From Aureococcus anophagefferens (lineage: Eukaryota; Sar; Pelagophyceae; Pelagomonadales; Pelagomonadaceae), in assembly GCF_000186865.1 (NCBI RefSeq), contig NW_008705565.1, positions 191,927 to 255,926 on the forward strand: a stretch of 64,000 nucleotides of DNA, written 5' to 3'. The position numbers and the translations under genes were made by a program. The notes beneath the pieces are model-generated. The model made no database searches and was not told where the DNA came from. It worked only from the letters and a program-made list of their open reading frames with translations. Positions 36,052-44,874 of the stretch are shown here, piece after piece (within the stretch, counting starts at the first letter, position 1; the number at the start of each line of letters is the position of its first letter).

Positions 36052-37410
36052 ATGTCTAACGCCGACGGCCACGACTGGCGCGCGAAGAAGAAGGAGTACG
36101 AGGAAGTGAACGCGCGGAGGAAAGCGCGCGCGCTCCGCGCGAGTTGCTCGGTCTGCGGCGAGAAGGCGAAGCTCAATTGTCCTTGCGGTATCACGCAATA
36201 CTGTGATCTCGACTGCCAGCGCAAGGACTGGAAGGAGCGGGGCCACCGCGCGGTGTGCAAGAAGATCCAGGCCGAGAAGAAGAAGGCCGCGGAGCCGGAG
36301 GCGCCGGCGCCCGTCTTCGGCCCCGCGCCGCGGTCCGCGGTCGACGACATCCGCGCGCGGATCAAGGCGCGGGACGAGGCCGCGCGCGAGCGCAAGGAGG
36401 CGGAGCTCGAGTCGAAGAAGGCCAGCGTCGCGGGCCCGGCCGTGCCCAGGGGCCGCCGCGGCGCGCTCGCGAGCGCCGCGCGGACGCCGGTCGAGGGCAG
36501 CGAGTGCCCCGTGTGCCGCGCGGCCTGGGACGTGAACTCGCTCCGCAAGCTGCGGCTCTGCTGCTGCCGCATCGTCTGCCTCGACTGCCACGAGCGCGTC
36601 TACCGCGACCCGTGCCCGCTCTGCGACGCGCCGCCGCCGAAGGACCACGCCGCGTCGCTCGCGCGGCTCGAGCGCCTCGCGCGCAAGGACGTGCCCGAGG
36701 CGCTGAACGTCCTCGCGACGGCGCACCGCGACGGCCTGCTGGGGGAGCAGGACGACCGGAAGGCCGTCAAGTTCTACCGCAGAGCCGCGAAGCGGGGCAG
36801 CCTCCAGGCCGCGACGTCGCTCGGCTACCTCATGACCAAGGGCCGGGGCACGAAGCAGGACCTCTACGAGGCCATGGCCGTCTGGCACGAGGCCGCGAAG
36901 AAGGGCTGCGCCCAGGCCCAGTGCAACCTCGGCGCCGAACTCTACCACGACGCGGAGCGCGGCCGCTTCAACGCGGGCGTGACGCGCGACAAGGTCGAGG
37001 ACACGTTCCGAGAGGCCGTCTACTGGATCACGCTCGCCGCGGAGCAGGACCACCAGATGGGCATCTACTGCGTCGCCATGCTGTTCATGAAGGGCCTCAC
37101 GCCGCACCTCAGCGAGGACCGCGTGGAGGCGATGATGGAGCGGTGGTGCCGCGTCGCCGCGAAGCAGGGCGACCCCTCGGCGATCTTCCAGGTCTGGCTC
37201 GAGGACAAAAAGTACCACATCTACGCGGCCTGCGTCGCGGCGGCGCTGTTCTACGCGGGGCGCTACGTGGGCCTGGGCCTCGACGTCGCCGCCTGGCCCG
37301 CGGCGGTCTCGGCCTGGCTCGACGGCGCGCGCGCGTTCCGGCTCCGCGGCGCGGGCGCGGGACCCGCGGCGCTGGGCCGCGTCGGCGTCGTCCTCTTCGC
37401 CGAACTCTGA
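36052..37410 (+). CDS. MYND zinc finger plus Sel1-repeat protein
   Basis: 452 residues. Residues about 32-68 form a MYND finger (CSVCGEKAKLNCPCGITQYC, then CQRKDWKERGHRAVC). Residues about 152-192 form a second Cys-rich, RING-like cluster (CPVCRAAWDV, LCCCRIVCLDCHERVY, CPLC). From about 205 to 380 there are Sel1-type repeats (ALNVLATAHRDGLLGEQDDR, AVKFYRRAAKRGSLQAATSL, and others). A hydrophobic C-terminal segment (YAACVAAALFYAGRYVGLGL) may anchor the protein. This MYND/Sel1 architecture is common in stramenopile genomes and suggests an adaptor, perhaps linked to ubiquitin, but its function is not established. Confidence 0.75.
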   Translation: MSNADGHDWRAKKKEYEEVNARRKARALRASCSVCGEKAKLNCPCGITQYCDLDCQRKDWKERGHRAVCKKIQAEKKKAAEPEAPAPVFGPAPRSAVDDIRARIKARDEAARERKEAELESKKASVAGPAVPRGRRGALASAARTPVEGSECPVCRAAWDVNSLRKLRLCCCRIVCLDCHERVYRDPCPLCDAPPPKDHAASLARLERLARKDVPEALNVLATAHRDGLLGEQDDRKAVKFYRRAAKRGSLQAATSLGYLMTKGRGTKQDLYEAMAVWHEAAKKGCAQAQCNLGAELYHDAERGRFNAGVTRDKVEDTFREAVYWITLAAEQDHQMGIYCVAMLFMKGLTPHLSEDRVEAMMERWCRVAAKQGDPSAIFQVWLEDKKYHIYAACVAAALFYAGRYVGLGLDVAAWPAAVSAWLDGARAFRLRGAGAGPAALGRVGVVLFAEL

Positions 37411-37478
37411 CGTGCCCGCGCCGGCCGGGACATCATCCCGGACACGCGCGGTCCGCCGCGCCGCGCCCTTCGTGTTTA

Positions 37479-37552
37479 ACATATCCCGCCGGCAGGATTT
37501 GTTAACTTAAAGTTTGAAACACCACTTGACATATCCCGCCGGCGGGATATGT
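37479..37552. repeat. Pair of 24 bp palindromes in the shared 3' region
   Basis: A perfect 24 bp palindrome, centred on CCCGCCGGCGGG, lies at 37529-37552. A near-copy with two changed bases lies at 37479-37502, exactly 50 bp upstream. Both sit between the convergent ends of the MYND gene (+) and Rab GDI (-), so either transcript could form the hairpins. Confidence 0.8.
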
Positions 37553-37642
37553 TATGTTGCAGCGCCGTCTTTACGGGGGACAACGGGGGGAGCGCGCCGC
37601 GCGGCGCGCGAGCGGACGGCGCGCCGCCGAAAATACGCCGGC

Positions 37643-39289
37643 TCAGTAGTCGCCCTTCGTGCTGTCCGCGTTGATGTTGAGGTCGAGGTCCGCGCCCGTG
37701 ATGCGCTTGTAGAGGGAGAGGACGTCCGCGGACGAGCTCTCGAAGTGGGACGTCGCGTCGAAGGACTTGGAGATGAAGCAGTTGTCGGCGGTGCCGTCGG
37801 CCGTGGGCTCGTAGAGCTCGACGCAGTCGTCGAACTTGGTCATGATGGGCCCGAGGAGCGCGAGCGCGGGCTGGAGCTCCTTGATGGGGTCCGCCGTCTC
37901 GGCCGTCGTCGAGCAGATGGCGACGTACTTGCCCGGCGCGGCGACCTGGTGCGAGTTGGACACGAGGACGATGTAGATGTCGTTCTTGCGCTTGAGCTGC
38001 GCGGCCGGGATGATGATCTGGAGCGACTCCGCGTTGTTCGTGTTCGGGATCGGGTGGTTGAGGAAGCAGATGGACCGCGCGACCTTGCCCGTACACGCGC
38101 ACTTGCCGTGCTTCGCAAAGTAGGACGGGTCGCCGAGGATCAGGGGCGCCTTGGCGACCTCGTTGCCGCCCTTGATGCCCCAGGCCTTGCCGTCGGCGCC
38201 GAAGAGCACCTCGTCGACGGACCGGTTGAGCATGAACGTGCCGCCGTGGATGGCGCAGAGCCGCGAGAAGCCCTCGGGCAGGCCGCCGAGGCCGTACATG
38301 GGGTAGATGTAGGGCGACGTGCCGTAGCGGTCGAGCGAGTAGACGTAGAGGTGGATCGCCATGACCGTCGGCAGCGCGGGCTTGGACAGGTAGGAGTCGT
38401 CGGTCTGGAGCGCCATCGCGTGGCCCACGAACTCCTGCGTGAGCTTCTCGAGGCTGAAGTAGTCGTAGAGCTGCTGCATGGTCATGACCGTGAGGTCCTT
38501 GCCCTTGTGCGTCTCCGGCTTGTCCTTGTCGTAGCCCTGGAGGTAGACGAGGAACTGGCGGAAGCGCCGCTTCTCGAAGAGGCCCAGCAGCGACGAGCTC
38601 AGCGCCTCGCCGCCCGTCGCCGGCACCTTGTAGACCTTGCCGCTGCGGTAGACGTAGGACGCGTCGAGGCTCTTGAACTCCAAGTAGCGCGTGACCTTGG
38701 TGTGGAGCAGGATCTTGACGAGCTTGCCGCAGGCCATGATGCACTTGGGGATGAGGTCGATGTTGTAGTCCCGGTTCTGGCCGAGGATCTCGAAGAAGCG
38801 GTCCTCGGGCTGCTTGCCGCCGTTGAACTTGGCGAACAAGTTCGACAGGTTCAGCGACGCGCTGTCGGCGCCGTAGTACTGGTTCCGGTCCACGTGCAGG
38901 ACCTAGGGCGCGGGCACGCGTCGGTTTTCGAAGCGGCGGCGAAAATTCGCGGGAACGCGTCGGCTTTCGAAACGGCGGCGATACGCGACGCCCCGGCGCG
39001 GCGCGGTTTCGGTCCGGCTCCCGCGGCGGCGCCGCGCGGCCGCCCGGAAACCGCCGCGGCCGCGCTCCGCCGCCGCGCCGCGCGGAGACCGGAGAAAAAA
39101 AAAGGCGGGACGCCGGCGCCGCGCCTTCTTCCCCATGGTCGACAAAAGGCCGGACATGATGCACTCCTTCAGGCCCGTGCCCATGACGATGGCGTCGTAC
39201 TCGCCGTCGGCCATGGGAACGCAGTCGGCGGGCATCCACGAAAACGTCGGCGCCTCGGGCTCCTTGTCCTCCTCTTCGAGCGCCGCCAT
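37643..39289 (-). CDS. GDI: Rab GDP dissociation inhibitor, two exons
   Basis: Exons 39289-39125 and 38902-37643. The GDI signature EYDAIVMGTGLKECIMSGLL ends exon 1. Splicing joins STMGKK to VLHVDRNQYYG, the exact continuity of Rab GDIs. Further family blocks are YNIDLIPKCIMACGKLVKIL, GLGGLPEGFSRLCAIHGGTF and CFLNHPIPNT. From ATG 39289 the protein is 474 residues; from ATG 39214 it is 449, which matches the family length, so 39214 may be the true start. It extracts GDP-bound prenylated Rab from membranes. The 222 bp intron (39124-38903) requires a GC donor and contains GC-rich short repeats. Confidence 0.9.
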
Positions 39290-39465
39290 GTTCTGTGACC
39301 TGTACGGGAAGCTCTTCGAGGTCTTCTAGACGGACAAGCAGTGTGTCAGATGTAGTCTTCGGACTGCGCTACGTACCCCGGCTCGTCGTAGATGGCGGCC
39401 GCCGCGGAGATCTCCTTCCAGCTCGACTGGTCCAAGCCGCGTGGCGAAGCCCTCCTTTCATTGGC

Positions 39466-40743
39466 TTAACCCACCGCCTCGGCGCCGCGCGCGTCGACGA
39501 GGTCCGCCGGCGGCCGCGCGAGGAGGAGGGACGCGTTCGTGCCGCCGAAGCCGAAGCTGTTCGAGAGGGCGCAGGCGAGGGCCGCGGGCTCGTTGTCCCG
39601 CAGCAGCCGCAGCGCGCCGCCGACGGGCAGCGGGTTCTCGAGGTTCGCGGTCCTCGGGGCGACGCCGTCGCGGAGCGCGAGGGCCGTGATGGCCGCCTCG
39701 AGGGCGCCCGCGGCGCCGAGGAGGTGGCCCGTGGCGCCCTTGGTCGAGGAGACGAGGACGGGGTCGTGTTCGCGGCCGGCGAACGCCGCGGCGATCGCGG
39801 CGGCCTCGGCGGCGTCGCCGAGCGGCGTCGACGCCGCGTGCGCGTTGACGTAGCCGACGTCGTCGAAGGCGAGGTTCGACCCCCGCAGGGCCTCGACCAT
39901 GGCGGCGAGCGCGCCGGAGCCGTCGGGCCGCGGCGCCGTCGCGTGGTGCGCGTCCGCCGAGAGCCCGAAGCCCCGGACCTCCGCGTAGGCGCGCGCGCCG
40001 CGCGCCGCCGCGGTCTCGAGGTCCTCGAGCACGAGCACGGCGGCGCCCTCGGCGAGCACGAAGCCCGCGCGGGCTTCGTCGAAGGGCCGCGACGCTTTGG
40101 CCGGGTCGCCCGCGTAGCTACTGAGCGCGCGGAGCCGCGCGAAGCCCGCGACGGCCGCCTCGTCGACGGTCGACTCCGCGCCGCCGCAGAGCACCACGTC
40201 CGCGCGGCCCGCCTCGATCAAGCGGTAGGCCTCGCCGATGGACATGGCGCCGGCGGCGCAGGCCGCGGCGGACGTCGTCAGCGGGCCGCGGCAGCCGTGG
40301 TCGACCGCGACCGCGCCGGCGGCCATGTTCGCGAGGAGCCGCGGCACGAAGTAGGGCGACAGCTTCCTGCCCGCCGCGAGCGTTTCCGCGGCGCCGACCG
40401 CGTCGCCGAGGGAGCCGATGCCCGACGCGACGCAGACGCCGCGCCGCTCCGGCGCGACGGCCAGCGCGGTCGAGCCCGCGTCGGCGACGGCCTCGGCGGC
40501 CGCGGCGACCGCGAGGTTGATGAAGCGGCTCCGGTCGCGCGCGCGGGGGATCGCCGCGCCCTCGTGCGCCGGCGCCGCGAGGTACTCCCTGCCGCCGAAG
40601 GTCAGGCGCCGCGCGTTCGACGCGCCGGCGAGGACGCCGGCCCAGGTCTCCGGAGCCGTGGCGCCGACGGGCGAGACGCAGCCGATGCCGGTCACCACGA
40701 CGCGCCGCAGGGCGCGCGTCGTCGGAGGGGCTGCCAAAGCCAT
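39466..40743 (-). CDS. Beta-ketoacyl-ACP synthase II (FabF/OXSM type)
   Basis: 425 residues. VVVTGIGCVSPVG opens the thiolase fold. The active-site Cys lies in TTSAAACAAGAMSIGEA, and the two catalytic histidines in VNAHAASTPLGD and STKGATGHLLGAAGALE. The glycine-rich ending NSFGFGGTNASLLL is complete. The enzyme condenses acyl groups with malonyl-ACP in type II fatty acid synthesis. Only a short Arg-containing leader precedes the domain, so mitochondrial (OXSM-like) is as likely as plastid location. ATG 40743 is used; upstream frame is open but begins with a non-ATG codon. The divergent USP gene starts 151 bp away. Confidence 0.9.
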   Translation of the reverse strand: MALAAPPTTRALRRVVVTGIGCVSPVGATAPETWAGVLAGASNARRLTFGGREYLAAPAHEGAAIPRARDRSRFINLAVAAAAEAVADAGSTALAVAPERRGVCVASGIGSLGDAVGAAETLAAGRKLSPYFVPRLLANMAAGAVAVDHGCRGPLTTSAAACAAGAMSIGEAYRLIEAGRADVVLCGGAESTVDEAAVAGFARLRALSSYAGDPAKASRPFDEARAGFVLAEGAAVLVLEDLETAAARGARAYAEVRGFGLSADAHHATAPRPDGSGALAAMVEALRGSNLAFDDVGYVNAHAASTPLGDAAEAAAIAAAFAGREHDPVLVSSTKGATGHLLGAAGALEAAITALALRDGVAPRTANLENPLPVGGALRLLRDNEPAALACALSNSFGFGGTNASLLLARPPADLVDARGAEAVG

Positions 40744-40894
40744 TTTTTGCGGCTTGGAACGGGCTGGTTGTCGGCTAAGAGCTTGCAAAGGAGGCGTCCA
40801 TGCTTGTGGCAAGAAATCGGCTCGGCAAAATCGGCAAATCCTGTCGATGATGGTGCGCCTCAATCTCTAAAATCGCGGATCTTCCAGCCCAAGC

Positions 40895-41929
40895 ATGCGC
40901 GCCGTCCTTTACGCCGCTCTCTGCGTCGCCGGCGCCGCGGGCCGCGCCCAGTTCGGCGGCCTGCGGAACCAGGGCAACACGTGCTATCTGAACAGCCTGC
41001 TCCAGACGCTCTACCACGTGCCCAAGCTCCGGTCGGCGGTCATCGACGACGCGCCGGCGCCGGCGAAGCGGGGCCCGCTGGCGCGCCTGCGGCCCAAGGT
41101 GCCGGCGCTGGCGCTCGCGCGCGTCTTCGCGACGCTGCGCGGCAACTCGACGGCGCGGACCGGCGCGCTGACGCGGTCGCTGCGCGTGAGCGGCATGCAG
41201 CAGCAGGACGCGCAGGAGTACCTGCGCATCCTCGTCGGCGAGCTGCTCGAGGCGCCCGTCGCGGGCACGGTGCGCACGCTCTACGAGGGCGCGCTGGAGA
41301 GCTACCTCGAGGCGACGGACGACGAGGCCGAGCGCCTCGGCGAGCGGCCGAGCCGGAGCCGCGTGGAGCGCTTCCTGGACGTGAGCCTCGACGTCGACGG
41401 CGTCGACGACGTCGAGGGCGCGCTGGGCGCCTACCTGGCGCCGGAGACGCTGTCGGGCGAGAACCGGTGGAAGTCGGACCTGGGGCCGTGCGACGCGCGC
41501 AAGGGCGTGCGCTTCGGCGCGCTGCCGCCCGTGCTCGTGCTCCACCTCAAGCGCTTCGCCTACGACTACGCCTACGACCGCGTGCGCAAGCTGGGCAACC
41601 GCGTCCGCGTGCCCTTCGAGCTCGACGCGGCCGCGTTCGGCGTCGACGACGACGGCGAGGCCTACGCGCTCCACGCGGTCGTCATCCACGTCGGCGGCGG
41701 CCTCGGGGGCCACTACTACGCCTACGTCGACCCGAACCTCGACGGCAACTGGGTCAAGTTCGACGACGACCGCGTCACGCCCGTGGACGCGGCCGTCGTC
41801 GCCGCGGACGCGGACGGCACGGACTACCGCAACGGCGCCTCCGTCGGCGCCTACCTCCTCCAGTACGTACGCAAGAAGGACGCCGCCGACCTCGGCTACA
41901 CCGGCGCCCAGACCTGCGCCGAGTCGTAA
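40895..41929 (+). CDS. Ubiquitin-specific protease (C19) with a predicted signal peptide
   Basis: 344 residues. The Cys box is GLRNQGNTCYLNSLLQTL with the nucleophile at Cys30. QQQDAQEYLRILV follows, and the His box is GGLGGHYYAYVDPNLDGNWVKF with the catalytic His and a following Asp. A VLVLHLKRFAYDY segment is typical of the USP7 group, so the catalytic domain appears complete and minimal. Unusually, the domain is preceded directly by a hydrophobic MRAVLYAALCVAGAAGRA stretch that looks like a cleavable signal peptide, placing the enzyme in the secretory pathway if functional. Confidence 0.8.
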   Translation: MRAVLYAALCVAGAAGRAQFGGLRNQGNTCYLNSLLQTLYHVPKLRSAVIDDAPAPAKRGPLARLRPKVPALALARVFATLRGNSTARTGALTRSLRVSGMQQQDAQEYLRILVGELLEAPVAGTVRTLYEGALESYLEATDDEAERLGERPSRSRVERFLDVSLDVDGVDDVEGALGAYLAPETLSGENRWKSDLGPCDARKGVRFGALPPVLVLHLKRFAYDYAYDRVRKLGNRVRVPFELDAAAFGVDDDGEAYALHAVVIHVGGGLGGHYYAYVDPNLDGNWVKFDDDRVTPVDAAVVAADADGTDYRNGASVGAYLLQYVRKKDAADLGYTGAQTCAES

Positions 41930-41987
41930 CGCGCCGGAGCCTATTTTTCGGCGATCGAACGGCAAAAGTTTGCACCGCAGCAAGAGT

Positions 41988-43361
41988 ATGGTGGCTCCGA
42001 AAGCTGCCGGCGCCAAGCAGAAGGTCTCGCCCAAGCAGCTCAGCCACGAGGTCTCCGAGCATCTCACTAACGCGCGCTGGCGGCAGGCGCTGGACGGCCT
42101 CTTCGCGCTGACGCAGTGCGAGGCGTCGGCCGTGAAGCTGGGCTCGCTCCAGCGCTGGGTGCGCGACGCCGACGCGGCGCGCGACGACGCGCCGGAGCTC
42201 AGCCGGGCGCTGCTCTGGCTCCTGTGCCGCGTCGCGTCGGGCGCGGGCGCGGGCGCGCCGCCGAGCGACGCCGTCGTGTCGCGCGACTTGTTCGTCGCCG
42301 CGCCGCGCGAGGCGGCGGCGGCGCCGGCCGCCGCGCGGCCCTCGGACGCGCACGTCGCCGCGTCGTTCTTCGTCGCGCTGCGCGAGCGGGCGGCCCAGCG
42401 CCAGCCGCCGAACCGCCACGACCTGACGGTCTGGGCGAGCCGGCCCGGCGCCGTCGCGCTCGACGGCGACGCCGCGCCGCGGCGCGTCGACGTCGCCGGC
42501 GTGCCCGGCGGCTTCGTCGTCGTCGACGCGCTGAGCGCGTCCGAGTGCGCCGCGCTCCTCGGCGCCGCGTCGGCCCTGGGCTTCGAGCGCGACGAGCCCC
42601 TGGGCGACCGCGAGCGCGCGGCGCTCGAGCACGAAAAGTCGAAATCGTCCGGCGCGTTCGGCTGCCTCGACTCGTCGTCCGACGACGGCGACGGCGCCGC
42701 GACGCCGCCGCCGCCGCCGCCGGCCTCGACGCCGACGACGGACCACTCGCTGCGGAGCCGCGCGTGCGTCCTCGTCGCGGACGACGCGCTCAACGACGGC
42801 TTCTTCGCGCGCGTCGCGCCGTTCCTCCCTCCCGCGCTCGACGACTGCTGCGACGCGCGGGGCCGGCGCCGCGGCGTCGGCGCGCTCGCCGGCCTGAATC
42901 GGCGCTGGCGCTGCTACAAATACGACGCGGGCGGCACGTACCGGCCCCACGTCGACGGCGCGTGGCCGGGCTCGGGCCTCGGCGGCCCGCCGGAGCGGCC
43001 CCGCTACGTCTACGACGCCTTCGGGGACCGCCTGTCGAAGCTGACCTGCCTCGTCTACCTCAACGACGACTTCGAGGGCGGCGAGACGGCCTTCTTCGCC
43101 GCGGCCGACGCGGCCGACGGCGCCGCGCCGCGCGTCGCCGTCACCGCGGTGCAGCCGCGCCGCGGCTCCGTCCTCTTCTTCCCCCACGGCGAGACGACGG
43201 GCTCCCTCATCCACGAGGGCTCCGCGGTCACGGACCGCAACAAGTTCGTCATCCGCACGGAGGTCCTCTACACGTACCCCGCGGACGAGCCCGCGGCCGC
43301 CGCGCCCGAGCCGCCGGAGCGCGGCCCCAAGAAGAAGGGCGGCAAGCGGCGGAAGCGGTAA
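41988..43361 (+). CDS. 2-oxoglutarate/Fe(II) oxygenase, prolyl 4-hydroxylase-like
   Basis: 457 residues from ATG 41988. The C-terminal half is a double-stranded beta-helix domain: WRCYKYDAGGTYRPHVDGAW holds the HxD metal ligands, LTCLVYLNDDFEGGETAFF the central strand, and GSLIHEGSAVTDRNKFVIRTEVLY the distal His and the 2OG-binding residue. This matches P4H-type hydroxylases. The N-terminal 150 residues are helical and Ala-rich. The tail GPKKKGGKRRKR is a likely nuclear signal. Target is unknown; related nuclear or cytosolic enzymes hydroxylate ribosomal or signalling proteins. Confidence 0.75.
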   Translation: MVAPKAAGAKQKVSPKQLSHEVSEHLTNARWRQALDGLFALTQCEASAVKLGSLQRWVRDADAARDDAPELSRALLWLLCRVASGAGAGAPPSDAVVSRDLFVAAPREAAAAPAAARPSDAHVAASFFVALRERAAQRQPPNRHDLTVWASRPGAVALDGDAAPRRVDVAGVPGGFVVVDALSASECAALLGAASALGFERDEPLGDRERAALEHEKSKSSGAFGCLDSSSDDGDGAATPPPPPPASTPTTDHSLRSRACVLVADDALNDGFFARVAPFLPPALDDCCDARGRRRGVGALAGLNRRWRCYKYDAGGTYRPHVDGAWPGSGLGGPPERPRYVYDAFGDRLSKLTCLVYLNDDFEGGETAFFAAADAADGAAPRVAVTAVQPRRGSVLFFPHGETTGSLIHEGSAVTDRNKFVIRTEVLYTYPADEPAAAAPEPPERGPKKKGGKRRKR

Positions 43362-43684
43362 CGAGGCGGATTTTTTTTCTTGAGGGGCTATGGGTGTCGC
43401 CGAGCCCGTGCTCGAAGCGTGGGTCGCGAGCCTCGCGCCGGCTCAGGCGGGGCCGCGCCTCGCTCCGGTTCGCGGCGCGGCCCGAGGCGAACGGAGAGCG
43501 CGACGGCGGTCCCGGCGTAGACCGTCGGGCGCGCGTCCCCTTCAATAACCAGTCCAACTAATCGCTCTGGTTTTCTCCGCGGCCTCCCTCCCCTCCCTCC
43601 CCCGGCCAAAGGGCATCAGTCGGGCGCACGACCCGTTAAGTCCAACCAAGCGCCTTGAAGGGTGCAAATTGAAGAACCCACAAG
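43362..43684. other. Intergenic region
   Basis: 323 bp between tandem + strand genes. A T-rich stretch just after the stop (43370-43381) may belong to the 3' end of the oxygenase transcript. The centre has a C/T-rich tract (43584-43602). No gene seen. Confidence 0.4.
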
Positions 43685-44719
43685 ATGATGGCCTTTAATT
43701 TGGCGCGCATCCTCGCGGCTGCCCTGTTGGCCCGGGCGGCGGCCTTTGACTGCGCGACGGGCCGCTGCCCCATGGGCGAGGGCAACGACACGGCGGCGGC
43801 GGCGGCGACGACGACGACGGCCTACTGCACGACCGTGGCCGAGTGCGCCGCGCACCCGGACCTGGTCGTGCCCGTGAGCGTGAACCAGGTGCTCAAGGCG
43901 CCCGCGGACCGCACGCCCGACAGCGTGCGCAAGCAGCACGCGAAGCGCAACCCGCTCAAGGTCTCGGCGCGCGAGTGGCGCGACCGCACGGAGCTCGCGG
44001 CGGTCTACCGCGCGCTGCACCTCTACGGCATGGGCGACGACCTCGCGGCGCAGTGCGTCATGATGCGGACGACGGAGACGCGCGACGAGTTCCTCATGCA
44101 CGAGTGGGGCGTCTTCTTCGAGGAGGTGACGGCGTCGAACCTGCTCAAGTACGACTTCGACGGGCATCTCGTCGAGCCCGACGGGTCGCGCGCGCCCGCG
44201 CTGCCGGACGTCTCGAACATGGGCTGCCTGCCCGTGGCTGCCGCCATCTTCAAGGCGCGGCCCGACGCGGCCATGGTCGTCCACATCCACCCGCCGGCCG
44301 TCATGGCGGTGGCGGGCATGGAGGCGGGGCTCCTGCCGGTGTCGCAGGCGGCCTTCTTCCTCCACGGCCAGGTGTCCCGCGAGGGCTACGACTTCACCTA
44401 CGAGACGTCCTTCGAGGACAACCTGGCCGCGGGCTTCGCCGACGGCAAGCGCGCGATGCTCCTCAACCACCACGGCATGTACGCGATCGGCGCGTCCCCA
44501 GCGGAGGCGTTCTTCGTCGCCTACCACCTCAACCAGGCCTGCGAGGTCCAGGTCCGCACGCTGGGCATGAACGGCGGCGTGCTCTACCCGACGGAGGGCC
44601 ACCTCCGCCCCCAGTACGCCGACATGATGCTCTCGCCGGACTACGCGTACGACGGCAGCCGCGAGTGGCCGGGCACGCTCCGCAAGGTCATCCGCAAGCA
44701 CCCGGACTTCAACCTCTGA
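43685..44719 (+). CDS. Secreted class II aldolase/adducin-fold protein
   Basis: 344 residues with a signal peptide (LARILAAALLARAAAFDC) and a Thr-rich linker. The domain has LYGMGDDLAAQC, the metal-site motif MVVHIHPPAVMAV (HxH) and AMLLNHHGMYAIGASPAEAF with the third His, the pattern of the class II aldolase/adducin family. Family enzymes cleave or epimerise sugar phosphates, and some members are non-catalytic. A secreted or organellar location is unusual and the substrate unknown. The start is one of two adjacent ATGs (43685 or 43688). Confidence 0.75.
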   Translation: MMAFNLARILAAALLARAAAFDCATGRCPMGEGNDTAAAAATTTTAYCTTVAECAAHPDLVVPVSVNQVLKAPADRTPDSVRKQHAKRNPLKVSAREWRDRTELAAVYRALHLYGMGDDLAAQCVMMRTTETRDEFLMHEWGVFFEEVTASNLLKYDFDGHLVEPDGSRAPALPDVSNMGCLPVAAAIFKARPDAAMVVHIHPPAVMAVAGMEAGLLPVSQAAFFLHGQVSREGYDFTYETSFEDNLAAGFADGKRAMLLNHHGMYAIGASPAEAFFVAYHLNQACEVQVRTLGMNGGVLYPTEGHLRPQYADMMLSPDYAYDGSREWPGTLRKVIRKHPDFNL

Positions 44720-44874
44720 GGCCGCGAGCACATCGCGCCGGGTGACGGGGGCCTCGGCGAGTACTAGTCCACGCTTAGTCCTGTCGCGCCCGAGGCGTCG
44801 CCCGGCGCCGCGGCCGCGCGGCAGGACTGGGGTGTTGATGCGCATTGAACTTGCGCGATCGCGGGCGTCATAGC

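Noticed and set aside
39344..39420. Short minus-strand peptide ending YDEPGYVAQSEDYI
   Set aside because: It reads plausibly, but it is too short, has no start, and lies between two complete genes without a matching exon.
40744..40863. Upstream extension of the KAS gene
   Set aside because: The frame is open but begins with a non-ATG codon and would leave only about 30 bp to the divergent USP start.
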